Counted from the first letter of the stretch, positions 32,529-42,291 are shown. The stretch is 64,000 nucleotides of DNA from Thermocrinis albus DSM 14484 (GCF_000025605.1 NC_013894.1:481529-545528); one strand, 5' to 3'. Numbers and translations are program-made. The notes: generated from the letters alone by a model not told the origin.

Positions 32529-33749
32529 TCAACCACTTCTGAATATATCCACCGGGTTCAACTTACCGGCTCTGTAGGAAGGGTAAAAACTGGCCACTAC
32601 ACAGAACAAAAGAGAGAAACCAGCTCCAAAAAGGTAAAAGGTGGAACTTCTGTCCAGTACGAAACCTTTAGTGCGTATAAGGCCTTCTACATCCAGCTTC
32701 ACACTACTCAGATACTCCTGAAGACCAAAGGCCAGCAGAGAACCTATCATCACACCCCCCACACCCAGCAGGACACCTTGCAGTAAGAACACAAGAGTTA
32801 TCTCTCTCCGGGAGTAACCCATGGCCATAAGGATGGCTATCTCCTTTCTTTTCTCTAAGACCGTCATCATGATGATGTTAAATATGCCGAAGGCTGATAC
32901 AGTAAGTATGGCCACCACTATCATGTAGGTTATGATGTTTTGGATGCGAAAGATGGTGAGAAAGTTTCTGTATGCTTTCTGCCAGCTTTCTACCTCGTAG
33001 GAAGTCATGGACTTCCAGCGACGTGCTACCTTTTCCGCATGGGAAGGATCTCTTAGTTTAACCACCAGCTCGTTGACTTCGCCGGGTCTTTGGAGGAGAG
33101 CCTGCAGAGCAGACAGCGAAATGTAGACTCTTGAGTCGTCGATGTTGGTGATGCCTGAGTCCATTATATCCACCACCACCATACTTACACTACCTTCTGG
33201 TACGCTAAGGATAACCTTTTTCCCTTCCGCCACACCCAGATCCCTTGCCACCAAAGCACCCACTATGAGGACATCTTTCCTTTTCTTCATCTCCTCAAGG
33301 CCTTTACCCCTTAGAAACCTCTTCAGCACAGAGGCCTTCTCCTCCAGCTGGGGATCTATACCTATGAGGGTGACGGGCTTTTCCCTCACACCGTATCGTA
33401 GTATGCCCTTACTCACCAGATGAGGTGCGACGCCTTCCACTTCAGGGTCCTTGCGTATCCGCTCTATGAGCTCCTTCCATCCTATAAGCCTATCTTTTTT
33501 CTGGACCTCCTCCCCCAGCACCAGTGTAGGTATGTCTCCCTCATATCTTCTTTTCTCCTCCCTCGCTTTTATACGCACGTGAGCATCTATGTCCACCACC
33601 TGCTGGATAAAGTATCCTTGGAAACCAAACATGATAGAACTCATCACCACAAAGGCAGCAAAACCTACAACCACACCCATAAGGGACACAATGCTCTGCC
33701 TCTTTCTCTCCACCATGAGTTTATAAGCGAGGAAAAAAACATGCCTCAT
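32529..33749 (-). CDS. ABC transporter permease (FtsX/LolE/MacB-type)
   Basis: 406 residues. One TM helix near the N-terminus (RKRQSIVSLMGVVVGFAAFV), a large periplasmic domain (~45-270) and three C-terminal TM helices with the FtsX motif region (FNIIMMTVLEKRKEIAILMA, GYSRREI). This is the 4-TM architecture of LolC/E and MacB-type mechanotransmission systems. It follows a membrane-fusion adaptor gene with a 4-nt overlap, so the pair probably forms an efflux or lipoprotein-sorting machine; the ATPase is not encoded here. Confidence 0.85.
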   Translation of the reverse strand: MRHVFFLAYKLMVERKRQSIVSLMGVVVGFAAFVVMSSIMFGFQGYFIQQVVDIDAHVRIKAREEKRRYEGDIPTLVLGEEVQKKDRLIGWKELIERIRKDPEVEGVAPHLVSKGILRYGVREKPVTLIGIDPQLEEKASVLKRFLRGKGLEEMKKRKDVLIVGALVARDLGVAEGKKVILSVPEGSVSMVVVDIMDSGITNIDDSRVYISLSALQALLQRPGEVNELVVKLRDPSHAEKVARRWKSMTSYEVESWQKAYRNFLTIFRIQNIITYMIVVAILTVSAFGIFNIIMMTVLEKRKEIAILMAMGYSRREITLVFLLQGVLLGVGGVMIGSLLAFGLQEYLSSVKLDVEGLIRTKGFVLDRSSTFYLFGAGFSLLFCVVASFYPSYRAGKLNPVDIFRSG

Positions 33750-34864
33750 GGTGGAACCACCAGAAGGTCACCCTCTTTGAGGCCTTCCAACACCTCCAGA
33801 TAACCGTCGTAGTTGTTGCCTACCTTTACAGGAAGCTCCACTTTCCTCACCTTTTCGTACTTGATGACCTTGCCATCTTTGTAGGCATAGGCTGGTATAA
33901 GGAGGGCGTACTTTCTTTCTACTAGTATCTGGGCAGATACAGAGGCGTGTACCGGGACATTTTCCGGAAGTTCAGCCTTTACCTTTACCGTCATAACCCT
34001 TCTAGATCTATCCACAAGAGATTCCACTTTGTACACAACACCCTGCCAGACCTTACCGGGGAAAGCGTCCAAGGTGAGCAGGACCTTCTGTCCCTCCTTT
34101 ACCAGTCCTGCATAATCTTCGTCTAGTTCCAGTAACACCTGGTTCTTTTGAGATCCACTCACCGCAAACAGCTTGTTGTCTTGGGACAGATGGTTCACAT
34201 AGCTACCTTCTGAGACAAACCTTTTCAGCACTAGCCCGTCTACAGGACTCCTCACAAAGCGCTTATCTATATCTTCCCTGACCCGCTGAAGTTGATACCT
34301 CAGTATGTTTCTCTCTCTCCGGAGGCTTTCCACAGTGTCCCTATAGCTGGCCTCCGCCTCTCTGAGGAGGTGAACAGCTCTTTCGTAGGCGGTGCGATAC
34401 TTCTCCAGCTGTTCTGAGGGTATGAGGCCTTTGGCGGCCAGTTCTTCCCTCCTTCGCAGCTCTCTCTCTGTTTGGTCCACTTGGATACGGGCATCATCCA
34501 CTCTACTTTTCAGGGCTGTAAGATACGGAGAGTCTTCCTTAAGGCGCTCCTCTACAAGTTTCAGTCTCTGTAACAGTTCTTCCTCTGCGGCAACAAGATC
34601 CTCATGACTCAAAACCGCCATCAACTGTCCTTTTTTCACCCTGTCCCCTTCTCTTACCAGGAGTTTTTCCACCCTTCCGGAAACTTCTGACTTTATCACC
34701 AGATAGTCCTCGGGTTCTACGTAACCTGATGCATAGACCACCTTCTGTACTTCTCGCCTTTCTACCTTTACCAGTTTTTCTCTCTTCTGAAATTTGACCA
34801 TAAAGAAGACTGCCAAAAGGGAAAGAAGGAAGATGGAGAGTGTGATGAGGATCCTTTTCCTCAA
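33746..34864 (-). CDS. periplasmic adaptor (HlyD/MacA-type membrane fusion protein)
   Basis: 372 residues: an N-terminal TM anchor (LITLSIFLLSLLAVFFMV), a split biotinyl-lipoyl domain (VEPEDYLVIKSEVSGRVEKL and later VRSPVDGLVLKRF), a long coiled-coil hairpin (~95-200) and beta-barrel parts. It should link the inner-membrane ABC permease at 32529 to an outer-membrane channel. It starts at TTG (34864), which overlaps the TGA stop of fabI as TTGA; no ATG is available near the expected N-terminus. Operon order: fabI, adaptor, permease. Confidence 0.87.
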   Translation of the reverse strand: MRKRILITLSIFLLSLLAVFFMVKFQKREKLVKVERREVQKVVYASGYVEPEDYLVIKSEVSGRVEKLLVREGDRVKKGQLMAVLSHEDLVAAEEELLQRLKLVEERLKEDSPYLTALKSRVDDARIQVDQTERELRRREELAAKGLIPSEQLEKYRTAYERAVHLLREAEASYRDTVESLRRERNILRYQLQRVREDIDKRFVRSPVDGLVLKRFVSEGSYVNHLSQDNKLFAVSGSQKNQVLLELDEDYAGLVKEGQKVLLTLDAFPGKVWQGVVYKVESLVDRSRRVMTVKVKAELPENVPVHASVSAQILVERKYALLIPAYAYKDGKVIKYEKVRKVELPVKVGNNYDGYLEVLEGLKEGDLLVVPP

Positions 34865-35673
34865 CTTTCAAAAACTTCCTTCTTTATGTCCTCCTCTCTA
34901 CCAAAGACACCCATGATGTGGTACCCATTGTCCACATGTATTACCTCACCGGTGATACCTCTGGCCCAATGACTACAGAGGAAAACCGCTGTATCGCCTA
35001 CATCCTCTATGGTGATAGGTCTACCGAAGGGGTTTACTTTGGTGGTGTGTTCCATCAAAAGATGGAAACCTGTTATGCTGTAGGCAGCCAAAGTTTTCAC
35101 AGGTCCAGCAGATATGGCGTTGATCCTGTGTCCCTTCTTGGCTATATCGTAGGCCAGATACCTAACAGTGCTTTCAAGAGCGGCTTTGGCTATTCCCATC
35201 ACGTTGTAGTGAGGTACCACCTTCTCCGCTCCGTAGTAAGACAGGGTTATTATGCTACCTTCCCTACCTTCCATGAGGGGTAGAGCCTCCCGCGTGAGGG
35301 CTATGAGAGAGTATACGGAAACATCCATGGCTATCTTAAAGCCTTCCCGCGACGTATCTATCACACCTCCCTTGAACTCTTCTTTAGGAGCGTAGGCTAT
35401 AGAGTGAACCAGTATGTCAAGGAAGCCCCACTCTTTCTCAAGGGTTTGGATCACGTTTTTTATATCCTCGTCGGAGGTGACATCACACTTCATCACCAAT
35501 CTACTACCCAGTTGGTGAGCTATCTCTTCCACCTTGGGTCTTAACTTCTCAATGGCGTAGGTAAAGGCCAACTCTGCACCCTCTCGCCTGAAGGCTTTTG
35601 CGATGCCGTAAGCAATGCTCCTCTCGTTGGCAACACCCGTTATGAGAGCTCTCTTTCCTTCCAGAAGACCCAT
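34861..35673 (-). CDS. fabI: enoyl-ACP reductase FabI
   Basis: About 270 residues of the short-chain dehydrogenase fold in its FabI form: KRALITGVANERSIAYGIA for NADH binding, SIAYAPKEEFKGG, and the catalytic Tyr/Lys in YNVMGIAKAALE. It carries out the last reduction in fatty-acid elongation. The ATG at 35673 overlaps the stop of the preceding gene (TGATG); the frame reads one codon further to a GTG. The end overlaps the adaptor gene. Confidence 0.95.
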   Translation of the reverse strand: MGLLEGKRALITGVANERSIAYGIAKAFRREGAELAFTYAIEKLRPKVEEIAHQLGSRLVMKCDVTSDEDIKNVIQTLEKEWGFLDILVHSIAYAPKEEFKGGVIDTSREGFKIAMDVSVYSLIALTREALPLMEGREGSIITLSYYGAEKVVPHYNVMGIAKAALESTVRYLAYDIAKKGHRINAISAGPVKTLAAYSITGFHLLMEHTTKVNPFGRPITIEDVGDTAVFLCSHWARGITGEVIHVDNGYHIMGVFGREEDIKKEVFES

Positions 35674-36473
35674 CACTTTTCCCCCTTTAGTATGCTGAGA
35701 GCCTCGTCCACCGTACCACCTTTGTGTACCAGATGATACAGAGCTCTCACCATCCTGACTCTGTCCTTTGCCTGAAACACGTTTCTACCTATGGAGAGAC
35801 CCTTAGCTCCCGCCTGTAGGGCACCGTAGACCATCCTGAGGACCTCCTCCTCCGTCTTCATCTTGGGTCCGCCTGCTATCACCACCGGAACTGGGCATCC
35901 CTCCACCGCCTTACAGAAGGTTTCTGGATCACCTGTGTAGGGAACTTTTACTATATCGGCACCCAGCTCAGCCCCCAGTCTAGCACAGTGAGCCACTACC
36001 TGAGGGTCATACTGGTTCATATCCTTTCCTCTTCCGTACACCATGGCAAGAAGGGGCATACCCCACTCCTCACACACTTTAGCCACATATCCCAGATCTC
36101 TCAGCATCTCTCTCTCCAGATCTGCGCCTATGTTGACGTGAACTGAAACGCCGTCAGCTCCCAGTTTTATAGCCTCCTCCACAGTACACACCAACACCTT
36201 GTCGTTTTTGGTGGGTGCCCAGTCGGTGGAAGCGGAAAGATGCACTATGAGACCTATGTCCCTTCCTCTACCCCTGTGCCCTGCCCTAACCATACCCTTG
36301 TGGAGCACCACTGCGTCTGCACCACCCTCAGCTACGTCCGCCACAGCGCTCCGTATATCCACGATCCCCTCTATGGGACCTGAGCTCACCCCATGGTCCA
36401 TGGGCACTATAATGGTTTTGCCTGTCTCTCTGTTCATTATGCGTTCCAGCCTCACCTGTTTACCTATACTCAT
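35673..36473 (-). CDS. ADTH synthase / class I aldolase of the DhnA family
   Basis: 266 residues, a TIM barrel with the DhnA/archaeal-type aldolase features: [13 protein letters not shown], the Asp/Tyr pair in [10 protein letters not shown], the Schiff-base Lys in [12 protein letters not shown] (~184) and VVIAGGPK. Closest in pattern to 2-amino-3,7-dideoxy-D-threo-hept-6-ulosonate synthase, which starts the alternative, archaeal route to 3-dehydroquinate; some members are fructose-bisphosphate aldolases. A dehydroquinate dehydratase (38980) and shikimate kinase (44688) in the window fit the first role. The partner DHQ synthase II is not seen. Confidence 0.78.
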   Translation of the reverse strand: MSIGKQVRLERIMNRETGKTIIVPMDHGVSSGPIEGIVDIRSAVADVAEGGADAVVLHKGMVRAGHRGRGRDIGLIVHLSASTDWAPTKNDKVLVCTVEEAIKLGADGVSVHVNIGADLEREMLRDLGYVAKVCEEWGMPLLAMVYGRGKDMNQYDPQVVAHCARLGAELGADIVKVPYTGDPETFCKAVEGCPVPVVIAGGPKMKTEEEVLRMVYGALQAGAKGLSIGRNVFQAKDRVRMVRALYHLVHKGGTVDEALSILKGEK

Positions 36474-36474
36474 A

Positions 36475-37113
36475 CTAATCCCCCCTGAAGTGAAAAGTTA
36501 AAAGGCCTGTCTGAACCACATCGGCATCAATCTTTTCAAACTTGATACCGTAAACAAACTCCACTATCCGCCTGTCTATGTGGGGCACACCACTTCTCCT
36601 AAGGATCTGCACCTTCACCACCCTTCCTGAAGAGTCTATCCATATCTTCACCTGCATGGTGGAAGGGAGTTCCTCCGAAGAAAGTTTGGGGAAGGGAGGT
36701 AGGTAAACCACTCCTCTGTTACCACCGGTAAGATGGGGCACACCCCCGGACAGACTGGCGGTTATGTTACCTACACTGGTGGATACTACCTGAGTCTTTT
36801 CTGAAACGTTGGATACAGGAGATGGATTTTGATTCCTCAGCTTAGCTTCTATCTCGGCAAGTACAGAAACCTCTTTCTTGGGCTGTACTTTAGAAGGGTT
36901 GCCGGTAGCTGCCTTAGAGGATCCTTTTATGATCTTGTGGGCCACAGGTGGTGTTTCTGTAGGGACCTCCTTCAAAAAGAGGTTTATGGGTGTAGATACC
37001 TGCTCAGGTACTACCGGTAAAAGGTACAGGGCTAAGAGTGTTAACATAATAAGGTTTAGAAAGAAGGATACACTTATGTAAAGCCCTCCTTCTAACAGAT
37101 GGGCGTCTTTCAT
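36475..37113 (-). CDS. TonB-like energy transducer
   Basis: 212 residues: a short cytoplasmic start, one TM anchor ([17 protein letters not shown], ~18-34), a Pro/Lys/Ser-rich linker that spans the periplasm and a C-terminal TonB domain (~130-212) with [20 protein letters not shown] and [12 protein letters not shown]. It transfers energy from an ExbB/ExbD-type motor to outer-membrane receptors; neither partner is in the window. It is followed by the aldolase gene after 1 nt. Confidence 0.82.
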   Translation of the reverse strand: MKDAHLLEGGLYISVSFFLNLIMLTLLALYLLPVVPEQVSTPINLFLKEVPTETPPVAHKIIKGSSKAATGNPSKVQPKKEVSVLAEIEAKLRNQNPSPVSNVSEKTQVVSTSVGNITASLSGGVPHLTGGNRGVVYLPPFPKLSSEELPSTMQVKIWIDSSGRVVKVQILRRSGVPHIDRRIVEFVYGIKFEKIDADVVQTGLLTFHFRGD

Positions 37114-37128
37114 GGAACCTAAATTATA

Positions 37129-37659
37129 CTACACAAAATCCATATGGATGCGGGATGGTACAACTCCTTTCTGACCTATGTACTTGCCTCTGTAAGGTTT
37201 CTCAGCAGGTCTGTCTAAGCGAGCTAGTACTATTTGACATATTCTCATACCCGGATAGAGTTTTATGGCGCAGTTACTGGCGTTATAAAGTTCTAAGGTT
37301 ATCTGCCCTTCAAAACCTGCATCCACCCATCCTGCGTTCTCTATGAAGAGACCCAGTCTCCCTAAGGAGGATCTTCCTTCCACAAAGGCGGTCAGATAGT
37401 CTGGCAGTTTTATATACTCCATAGTGGTAGCCAGCAGGAAAGTCTTAGGCTCTATCAGAACTCCCTCCGGCGGGATATGTATTATCTCTATCTCCGTCAC
37501 AGGCTCCTTGGGATCTATCACCTTTGCCCTGTAAAACACCAGCTGGTCTCCCAGACGGAGGTCTATGGAAGATGCCTGTATGTTCTTTTCTTCGTAAGGA
37601 TCTACCTTAAGCTCTCCCCTTTCTATGAGCTCCTTTATGGTAGCATCGCTGAGAATCAC
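37129..37659 (-). CDS. dcd: dCTP deaminase
   Basis: 176 residues. The family motifs are ILSDATIKELIERGEL at the start, ASSIDLRLGD, EGRSSLGRLGLFI and the catalytic Glu in GFEGQITLELYNAS. It deaminates dCTP to dUTP for thymidylate synthesis; some relatives also cleave dUTP. It begins 14 nt after the tRNA-Leu on the same strand, so the two are probably co-transcribed from the TATAAT at 37772-37777. Confidence 0.92.
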   Translation of the reverse strand: MILSDATIKELIERGELKVDPYEEKNIQASSIDLRLGDQLVFYRAKVIDPKEPVTEIEIIHIPPEGVLIEPKTFLLATTMEYIKLPDYLTAFVEGRSSLGRLGLFIENAGWVDAGFEGQITLELYNASNCAIKLYPGMRICQIVLARLDRPAEKPYRGKYIGQKGVVPSRIHMDFV

Positions 37660-37673
37660 CTTACCTTCTCCAA

Positions 37674-37757
37674 TGGGGGTGGAGGGACTCGAACCCTCAC
37701 GCCCTTTCGGGCCGGGGATTTTAAGTCCCCTGCGTCTGCCAGTTCCGCCACACCCCC
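37674..37757 (-). tRNA. tRNA-Leu (anticodon TAA)
   Basis: An 84-nt class II tRNA on the minus strand. The acceptor GGGGGTG pairs with CACCCCC and the discriminator is A (37674). The anticodon stem GGGGA/TCCCC holds CTTAAAA, giving anticodon TAA (Leu, UUA codons). A long variable arm (GCCCGAAAGGGC) and a T arm with TTCGAGT are present. CCA is not encoded. Much of its body, including the variable arm, is the same as in the tRNA-Leu at 30605. Confidence 0.97.
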
Positions 37758-37771
37758 GCGTTGATGGTAAA

Positions 37772-37777
37772 ATTATA
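37772..37777 (-). promoter_or_regulatory. -10 box for tRNA-Leu and dcd
   Basis: A perfect TATAAT on the minus strand ends 14 nt before the mature tRNA 5' end, predicting a precursor leader of about 7 nt. The plus strand in the same 24-bp gap (TAAAAT 37768-37773, TTATAC 37773-37778) must also serve argG, so the two promoters face away from each other within the same few bases. Confidence 0.5.
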
Positions 37778-37781
37778 CCTC

Positions 37782-38978
37782 ATGCCAAAAAGGGTGATAC
37801 TTGCTTACTCAGGTGGTTTGGACACGTCAGTCATAGTGCGCTGGCTCACCGAGAGAGGTTACGAGGTTATTACCTACACCGCTGACGTAGGCCAAGGTGA
37901 GGAGCTCTCCGAGATACCCCAAAAAGCTAAAGACTCGGGTGCTGTGGAGGCCATAGTGGAAGACCTAAAGGAAGAGTTCGCAAGGAACTACTGCCTGCCC
38001 ACTTTGAGAGCTCTGGCCCTTTACGAAGGTAAGTATCCTCTGACCGCCAGCTTATCCAGGCCTCTCATAGCTAGCAAACTGGTAGAGTATGCCCAAAAGC
38101 TCTCCGCTCATTACGTGGCTCACGGTTCTACAGGGAAAGGTAACGATCAGGTAAGGTTCGAACTGTCTGTTTGGGCCCTGGCTCCCCACATAGAGGTCCT
38201 CGCTCCCGTCAGAGAGTGGGAGTTTAAGTCAAGAGAAGAGGAGGTGGAGTACGCGTTACGGCATAGCATACCTGTTAAGGTGACCAAAGAGAAACCTTAC
38301 TCCATAGACAAGAACCTTTGGGGTGTGTCCATAGAGTGTGGTCCTCTGGAAGATCCTTGGCAGGAACCGCCGGAAGATGCCTTTGAACTAACGGTGGATC
38401 CTAGGAAGGCTCCCGAAGAACCTCAGTATATAGAACTGGAGTGGGAGAAAGGAGTGCCCGTTGCTATTAACGGGAAGCGATACTCCCAGTTATGGGAACT
38501 GATAGCGGACCTCAACACGATAGCCGGAAGGCACGGTGTGGGTAGGATAGACATGGTGGAGAACAGGCTGGTGGGTATAAAGAGTAGGGAGGTGTACGAA
38601 GCTCCCGGTGCCACGGTTCTGTACGAAGCTTACAGGGATCTTCTCTCCCTTGTGCTGGATCGTTTCACTTACCACTACTTTTTGCAACATGTCCCCCATC
38701 AGTACGCCAAGCTGGTATACGAAGGACTGTGGTTTACACCGCTCCGTGAAGCTCTTGATGCCTTCACCGAAAACTTGGCCCAATGGGTGAACGGAAAGGT
38801 AAGACTTAAACTCTTTAAGGGAAGCGTGACCGTAGTGGGAAGGTGGTCTCCCAACTCCCTATACGTAGAGGACTTGGCCACTTACTCTGAAAAGGATGCT
38901 TTTGATCACAGAGCGGGAGCTCAGTTTACCAAAGTATTCGGTCTTCCTCTGCGCGTCTTAGGAAGAGTGAGGAGATAA
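37782..38978 (+). CDS. argG: argininosuccinate synthase
   Basis: 398 residues. The ATP-binding PP motif AYSGGLDTSVIVRW is right after the start MPKRVIL; further family motifs are AHGSTGKGNDQVRFE and DKNLWGVSIECGPLE. It joins citrulline and aspartate in arginine synthesis. The frame extends upstream to 37761, but the ATG at 37782 gives the standard N-terminus. It is followed by aroD after 1 nt. Confidence 0.96.
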   Translation: MPKRVILAYSGGLDTSVIVRWLTERGYEVITYTADVGQGEELSEIPQKAKDSGAVEAIVEDLKEEFARNYCLPTLRALALYEGKYPLTASLSRPLIASKLVEYAQKLSAHYVAHGSTGKGNDQVRFELSVWALAPHIEVLAPVREWEFKSREEEVEYALRHSIPVKVTKEKPYSIDKNLWGVSIECGPLEDPWQEPPEDAFELTVDPRKAPEEPQYIELEWEKGVPVAINGKRYSQLWELIADLNTIAGRHGVGRIDMVENRLVGIKSREVYEAPGATVLYEAYRDLLSLVLDRFTYHYFLQHVPHQYAKLVYEGLWFTPLREALDAFTENLAQWVNGKVRLKLFKGSVTVVGRWSPNSLYVEDLATYSEKDAFDHRAGAQFTKVFGLPLRVLGRVRR

Positions 38979-38979
38979 C

Positions 38980-39639
38980 ATGCTCATAGCGGTGCCGGTT
39001 ACATCTTTAGAACCTCTGAAAGAGTGTAAGGAGAAAGGTGCCGATCTGATAGAGCTCAGGGTGGACCTGATGGAGTCACCCACCGTGGACAGAGCCCTCA
39101 CTGTTTTGGAAGAGGCTCACCGTCTTGGACTGGGGACCATACTGACGGTAAGGAGTGCCCGTGAAGGAGGAAGAGATCTACCCAACAGGCTGGAGCTTTT
39201 TGAGAAACTCTCACCTTTCAGCGATTACACAGACATAGAGTTGACATCTTTGGACATCCTTCCTCAGGTAAGGAACACGGTACTGTCAGCAGGTAAGAAA
39301 CTCATTATCTCCTATCACAACTTTGAGAGAACTCCTGCAGGTTGGATTTTGAAGGAAACCATAAGGGAAGCAAGAAGATGGGGAGCTCACATTGTCAAGA
39401 TAGCGGTAAAGGCAGAATCTTACACCGATGTGGCCAGACTACTTTGTGCCGGCAGTCAAGAGGAAGGTGAAAAGATCCTAATAGCTATGGGATCCTACGG
39501 TAAGATCTCCCGACTGGCGGCTTTCGTCTTTGGTAGTGTCATAACCTACGCCTTTCTCGGTAAGGCCACTGCCGAGGGACAGTTACCTCTCGAGGAGATG
39601 GTGCGCCTCAGAGAGATATTCTACGGAAGACGGTCATGA
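38980..39639 (+). CDS. aroD: 3-dehydroquinate dehydratase, type I
   Basis: 219 residues, a TIM barrel. ADLIELRVDLME carries the substrate-binding residues, IISYHNFERTPA includes the catalytic His, and the Schiff-base Lys is in AHIVKIAVKAES (~140). It converts 3-dehydroquinate to 3-dehydroshikimate. The ATG follows argG by 1 nt and the end overlaps hemE by 4 nt. Confidence 0.94.
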   Translation: MLIAVPVTSLEPLKECKEKGADLIELRVDLMESPTVDRALTVLEEAHRLGLGTILTVRSAREGGRDLPNRLELFEKLSPFSDYTDIELTSLDILPQVRNTVLSAGKKLIISYHNFERTPAGWILKETIREARRWGAHIVKIAVKAESYTDVARLLCAGSQEEGEKILIAMGSYGKISRLAAFVFGSVITYAFLGKATAEGQLPLEEMVRLREIFYGRRS

Positions 39640-40646
39640 AGAACCCTTTACTCCTTCAGAGCATAAAGGGAGAACCCATAAAGCGTTTCCCCGTATGGTT
39701 GATGAGACAAGCAGGAAGGTACATGCCCCAGTACAGGGAGCTACGTAACAAAGCTCCGGATTTTCTCACCTTCTGTAAAGACGTAAAACTGGCCACCGAG
39801 GTTTCTCTACTGCCTCTACATCTACTGGGAGTGGATGCCATCATTATCTTTTCCGACATTCTCATCCCCCTAGAACCTATGGGAGTAAAGGTATCCTTCA
39901 AAGACGGAGAGGGACCTTCTCTGGAGTGGGATGGAGAGGTAAAAAACTTAAGGGTCCCTTCCTTTCGGGAGGTTTCCTTTGTAGGAGAAATAATAGAAGA
40001 AGTTAAGAGGTTACAGAAAGAAGTTCCCGTCATAGGCTTCTGCGGTGGACCTTTCACACTGGCCTCTTACATAATAGAAGGTGGCTCCAGTAGTACTTTG
40101 AAAAAAACCAAGACCTTTATGTGGAACAGAAAGGATGAATGGGAACATCTTATGAACCTTCTGGTGGAAACGCTGACCCACTACTTGGTGGGACAGGCTA
40201 AGGCAGGTGCCGATGTTCTCCAGATCTTTGATACCTGGATCTCTTACCTTCCCTTTGAGGACTTCGAAAACTACAAAAGATGGCTCTTACGTCTCGTGAT
40301 GCAGGTAAAGGAAAAAACCCAAGTACCCATCATATACTTCTTCAGGGGTTCTTCTTCCTTCTTGGAGGCTCTGGAAGGAGAGAAGTTGGATGCTGTGTCG
40401 GTAGACTGGACGGTGGATATGATTGGGTGGATGAAACGAGCGCCTCATCTCACCTTCCAGGGTAACATGGATCCTTCCCTTCTGTACTGTGAGGAAGATG
40501 TAATAATAGAAAAAACGCGTGGACTTTTGCAAAAAGTTCCCAGAAGTACCCGTTACATCTTCAACCTGGGACATGGTCTTTCTCCTGACATGGATCTTAA
40601 CAAGGTAAAGCTCTTGGTGAACACTGTAAAGAGCTTCTCATGGTAA
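39636..40646 (+). CDS. hemE: uroporphyrinogen decarboxylase
   Basis: 336 residues. The signature PVWLMRQAGRYMPQYREL is at the N-terminus, with DIIIPLE-like DILIPLEPMG and GFCGGPFTLASYIIEGG further on. It turns uroporphyrinogen III into coproporphyrinogen III in haem synthesis. The gene lies inside a compact run argG-aroD-hemE-trm1 in which every junction overlaps or nearly so. Confidence 0.96.
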   Translation: MKNPLLLQSIKGEPIKRFPVWLMRQAGRYMPQYRELRNKAPDFLTFCKDVKLATEVSLLPLHLLGVDAIIIFSDILIPLEPMGVKVSFKDGEGPSLEWDGEVKNLRVPSFREVSFVGEIIEEVKRLQKEVPVIGFCGGPFTLASYIIEGGSSSTLKKTKTFMWNRKDEWEHLMNLLVETLTHYLVGQAKAGADVLQIFDTWISYLPFEDFENYKRWLLRLVMQVKEKTQVPIIYFFRGSSSFLEALEGEKLDAVSVDWTVDMIGWMKRAPHLTFQGNMDPSLLYCEEDVIIEKTRGLLQKVPRSTRYIFNLGHGLSPDMDLNKVKLLVNTVKSFSW

Positions 40647-41728
40647 GGGAAGGGAAGGCTCTCCTTCAGCTCAGGGAGGGTGTGTTCTACAACCCTTACA
40701 TGGTAGTTAACCGAGATCTAAGCCTTTTGGTCATGCTCCTTTTGGGAGATGACATAGTTGTGTGTGATGCTATGGGTGCCAGTGGTGTGAGGAGTATAAG
40801 AGCTCTACTGGAACTTCCCAACGTGGCTAAGGTTTTATACAACGATGCTGACCCTTCCGCCATAGAGAGCTTTCGTCAGAACGCCCAACTTAACCAGATA
40901 GACATGTCCCGCGTGGAGATTCACTGTAAGGACGCATCCCTTCTTTTGAGGGAGATAAGAAACTGTCATTATGTGGATATAGATCCTTACGGATCTCCTA
41001 TACCTTTTCTGGAATCTTCCCTATTTCCCGTGAAACGTGGAGGTGTTTTGGCAGTAACCGCCACCGATACTTCTGTCTTGTCAGGTACTTATCCCCACAC
41101 CTGTTTGAGAAGATATGCCAGCAGGCCGCTTCTGAAGGCAGAGTTTTATCACGAAGTAGGCTTAAGGATTCTTATAAAAAAGGTGGTGGAGGAAGGAGCA
41201 AAGCACGATTATGCCTTTATCCCCATCTTCTCTTACTCTTACCGCCATCACATGAGAGTGTTCTTTAAGAAAGACATAGGAGCTAAGAGAACGGATCAAG
41301 TGGTACAGCAGCTCGGTTATATTCTTTACTGTGAGAACTGTCTCTACAGGGAAAGCAGCTTTTTGGAAAACATAAGGAAGGTATGCCCCGTATGTGGAAG
41401 TAAAATTCTGTGGTCCGGTCCCCTCTGGTTAGGTCCCCTGTGGAACAGGGATCTGGTGGAGGACATGTGGAAAAACAGAGGTGCTATTCTTATATCGGAG
41501 GAGACAAACCGACTACTTAAGAGGATAAGGGAGGAGGCAAATCATCAGTCCATAGGCTTCTACACCATGAGTTCCATAGGAAGAGCCCTGAAGGTATCCA
41601 ACCTGCCTCCCATGGTGAAGTTTCTAAGGAAGTTGGAGGGAGTGCGTACCCACATAAGTCACGAAGGTTTCAGAACCCTTCTCCCTCACGTGGAGGTTCT
41701 CAAAAGGATCCATGAGCTACTACGCTAA
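40640..41728 (+). CDS. trm1: tRNA (guanine-N2)-dimethyltransferase Trm1, archaeal/eukaryal type
   Basis: 362 residues. The SAM-binding site is VCDAMGASGVRSIRALLE and the catalytic motif DIDPYGSPIPFLE, both diagnostic of Trm1. A four-Cys zinc motif follows (CENC at ~230 and CPVCGS at ~250). Trm1 makes N2,N2-dimethylguanosine at position 26, and in Aquifex also at 27. It is typical of Archaea and Eukarya and rare in Bacteria except Aquificae, which supports the taxonomic call. Overlaps hemE by 7 nt. Confidence 0.93.
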   Translation: MVREGKALLQLREGVFYNPYMVVNRDLSLLVMLLLGDDIVVCDAMGASGVRSIRALLELPNVAKVLYNDADPSAIESFRQNAQLNQIDMSRVEIHCKDASLLLREIRNCHYVDIDPYGSPIPFLESSLFPVKRGGVLAVTATDTSVLSGTYPHTCLRRYASRPLLKAEFYHEVGLRILIKKVVEEGAKHDYAFIPIFSYSYRHHMRVFFKKDIGAKRTDQVVQQLGYILYCENCLYRESSFLENIRKVCPVCGSKILWSGPLWLGPLWNRDLVEDMWKNRGAILISEETNRLLKRIREEANHQSIGFYTMSSIGRALKVSNLPPMVKFLRKLEGVRTHISHEGFRTLLPHVEVLKRIHELLR

Positions 41729-42260
41729 ACTGAGAGAAAGGATTCTGACTATCAAAGGCGTCTTTTTCCTGTCTCCTAGGGAGATATGGTTTCTCAAAAC
41801 CCTGGAGGACTTGGGGTATCCCTTCGAAGCGGTAAAGGAAGGCCTGGAGCGTTTCTTCTCCTATGTACCTCCGGAAAGAAGGCCCAAAACACCCATATAC
41901 TTCGCTATGAAAGAGATAGAGAAGTTAAAGAAACGGATCTCAAAAAGTAGCGTCCCTGTGAAGGACTGGAGGGAAAAGTTCAGGGAGTTAGTGGAGTTGG
42001 CAAGAACTTACCTGAAGGATCTGAAGGTGGAAGAGCCCCGGAAGGAAGAGGAGGCGGAGCTTATCCTACGCCAGCTGGAGAAAGAAGTCTACAAACACCT
42101 TTGGAACATTCTCCCTCAGGAGGAGAAAAAGGATATTCTTAAGAAATACAAGGCTTTTAAGAATGACGAGGAAGTTTTCCGCCTTATGGTGAAGGGAGAG
42201 CTCAAGAGACGCTTCGGTCTTAAAACCTTCTCCCTTTACGTGGAGGAATATAATTTTTAA
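41712..42260 (+). CDS. hypothetical protein, charged helical
   Basis: 182 residues, very rich in Lys, Glu and Leu, entirely helical by pattern, without signal or TM segment. The N-terminal part (LSPREIWFLKTLEDLGYPFEAVKEGLERFF) looks like a small helical domain with winged-helix-like spacing; the rest is coiled coil and ends FSLYVEEYNF. I cannot assign a family. It overlaps trm1 by 17 nt and is followed after 31 nt by thrC, so it is translated with the former. Confidence 0.7.
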   Translation: MSYYAKLRERILTIKGVFFLSPREIWFLKTLEDLGYPFEAVKEGLERFFSYVPPERRPKTPIYFAMKEIEKLKKRISKSSVPVKDWREKFRELVELARTYLKDLKVEEPRKEEEAELILRQLEKEVYKHLWNILPQEEKKDILKKYKAFKNDEEVFRLMVKGELKRRFGLKTFSLYVEEYNF

Positions 42261-42291
42261 ATTTCTGTAAGAAAGGTACGGAGGTGGTTAG

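Noticed and set aside
37674-37757. The two tRNA-Leu genes as integration (att) sites
   Set aside because: Neither has a repeated tRNA 3' fragment or an integrase gene nearby; both are flanked by housekeeping genes.
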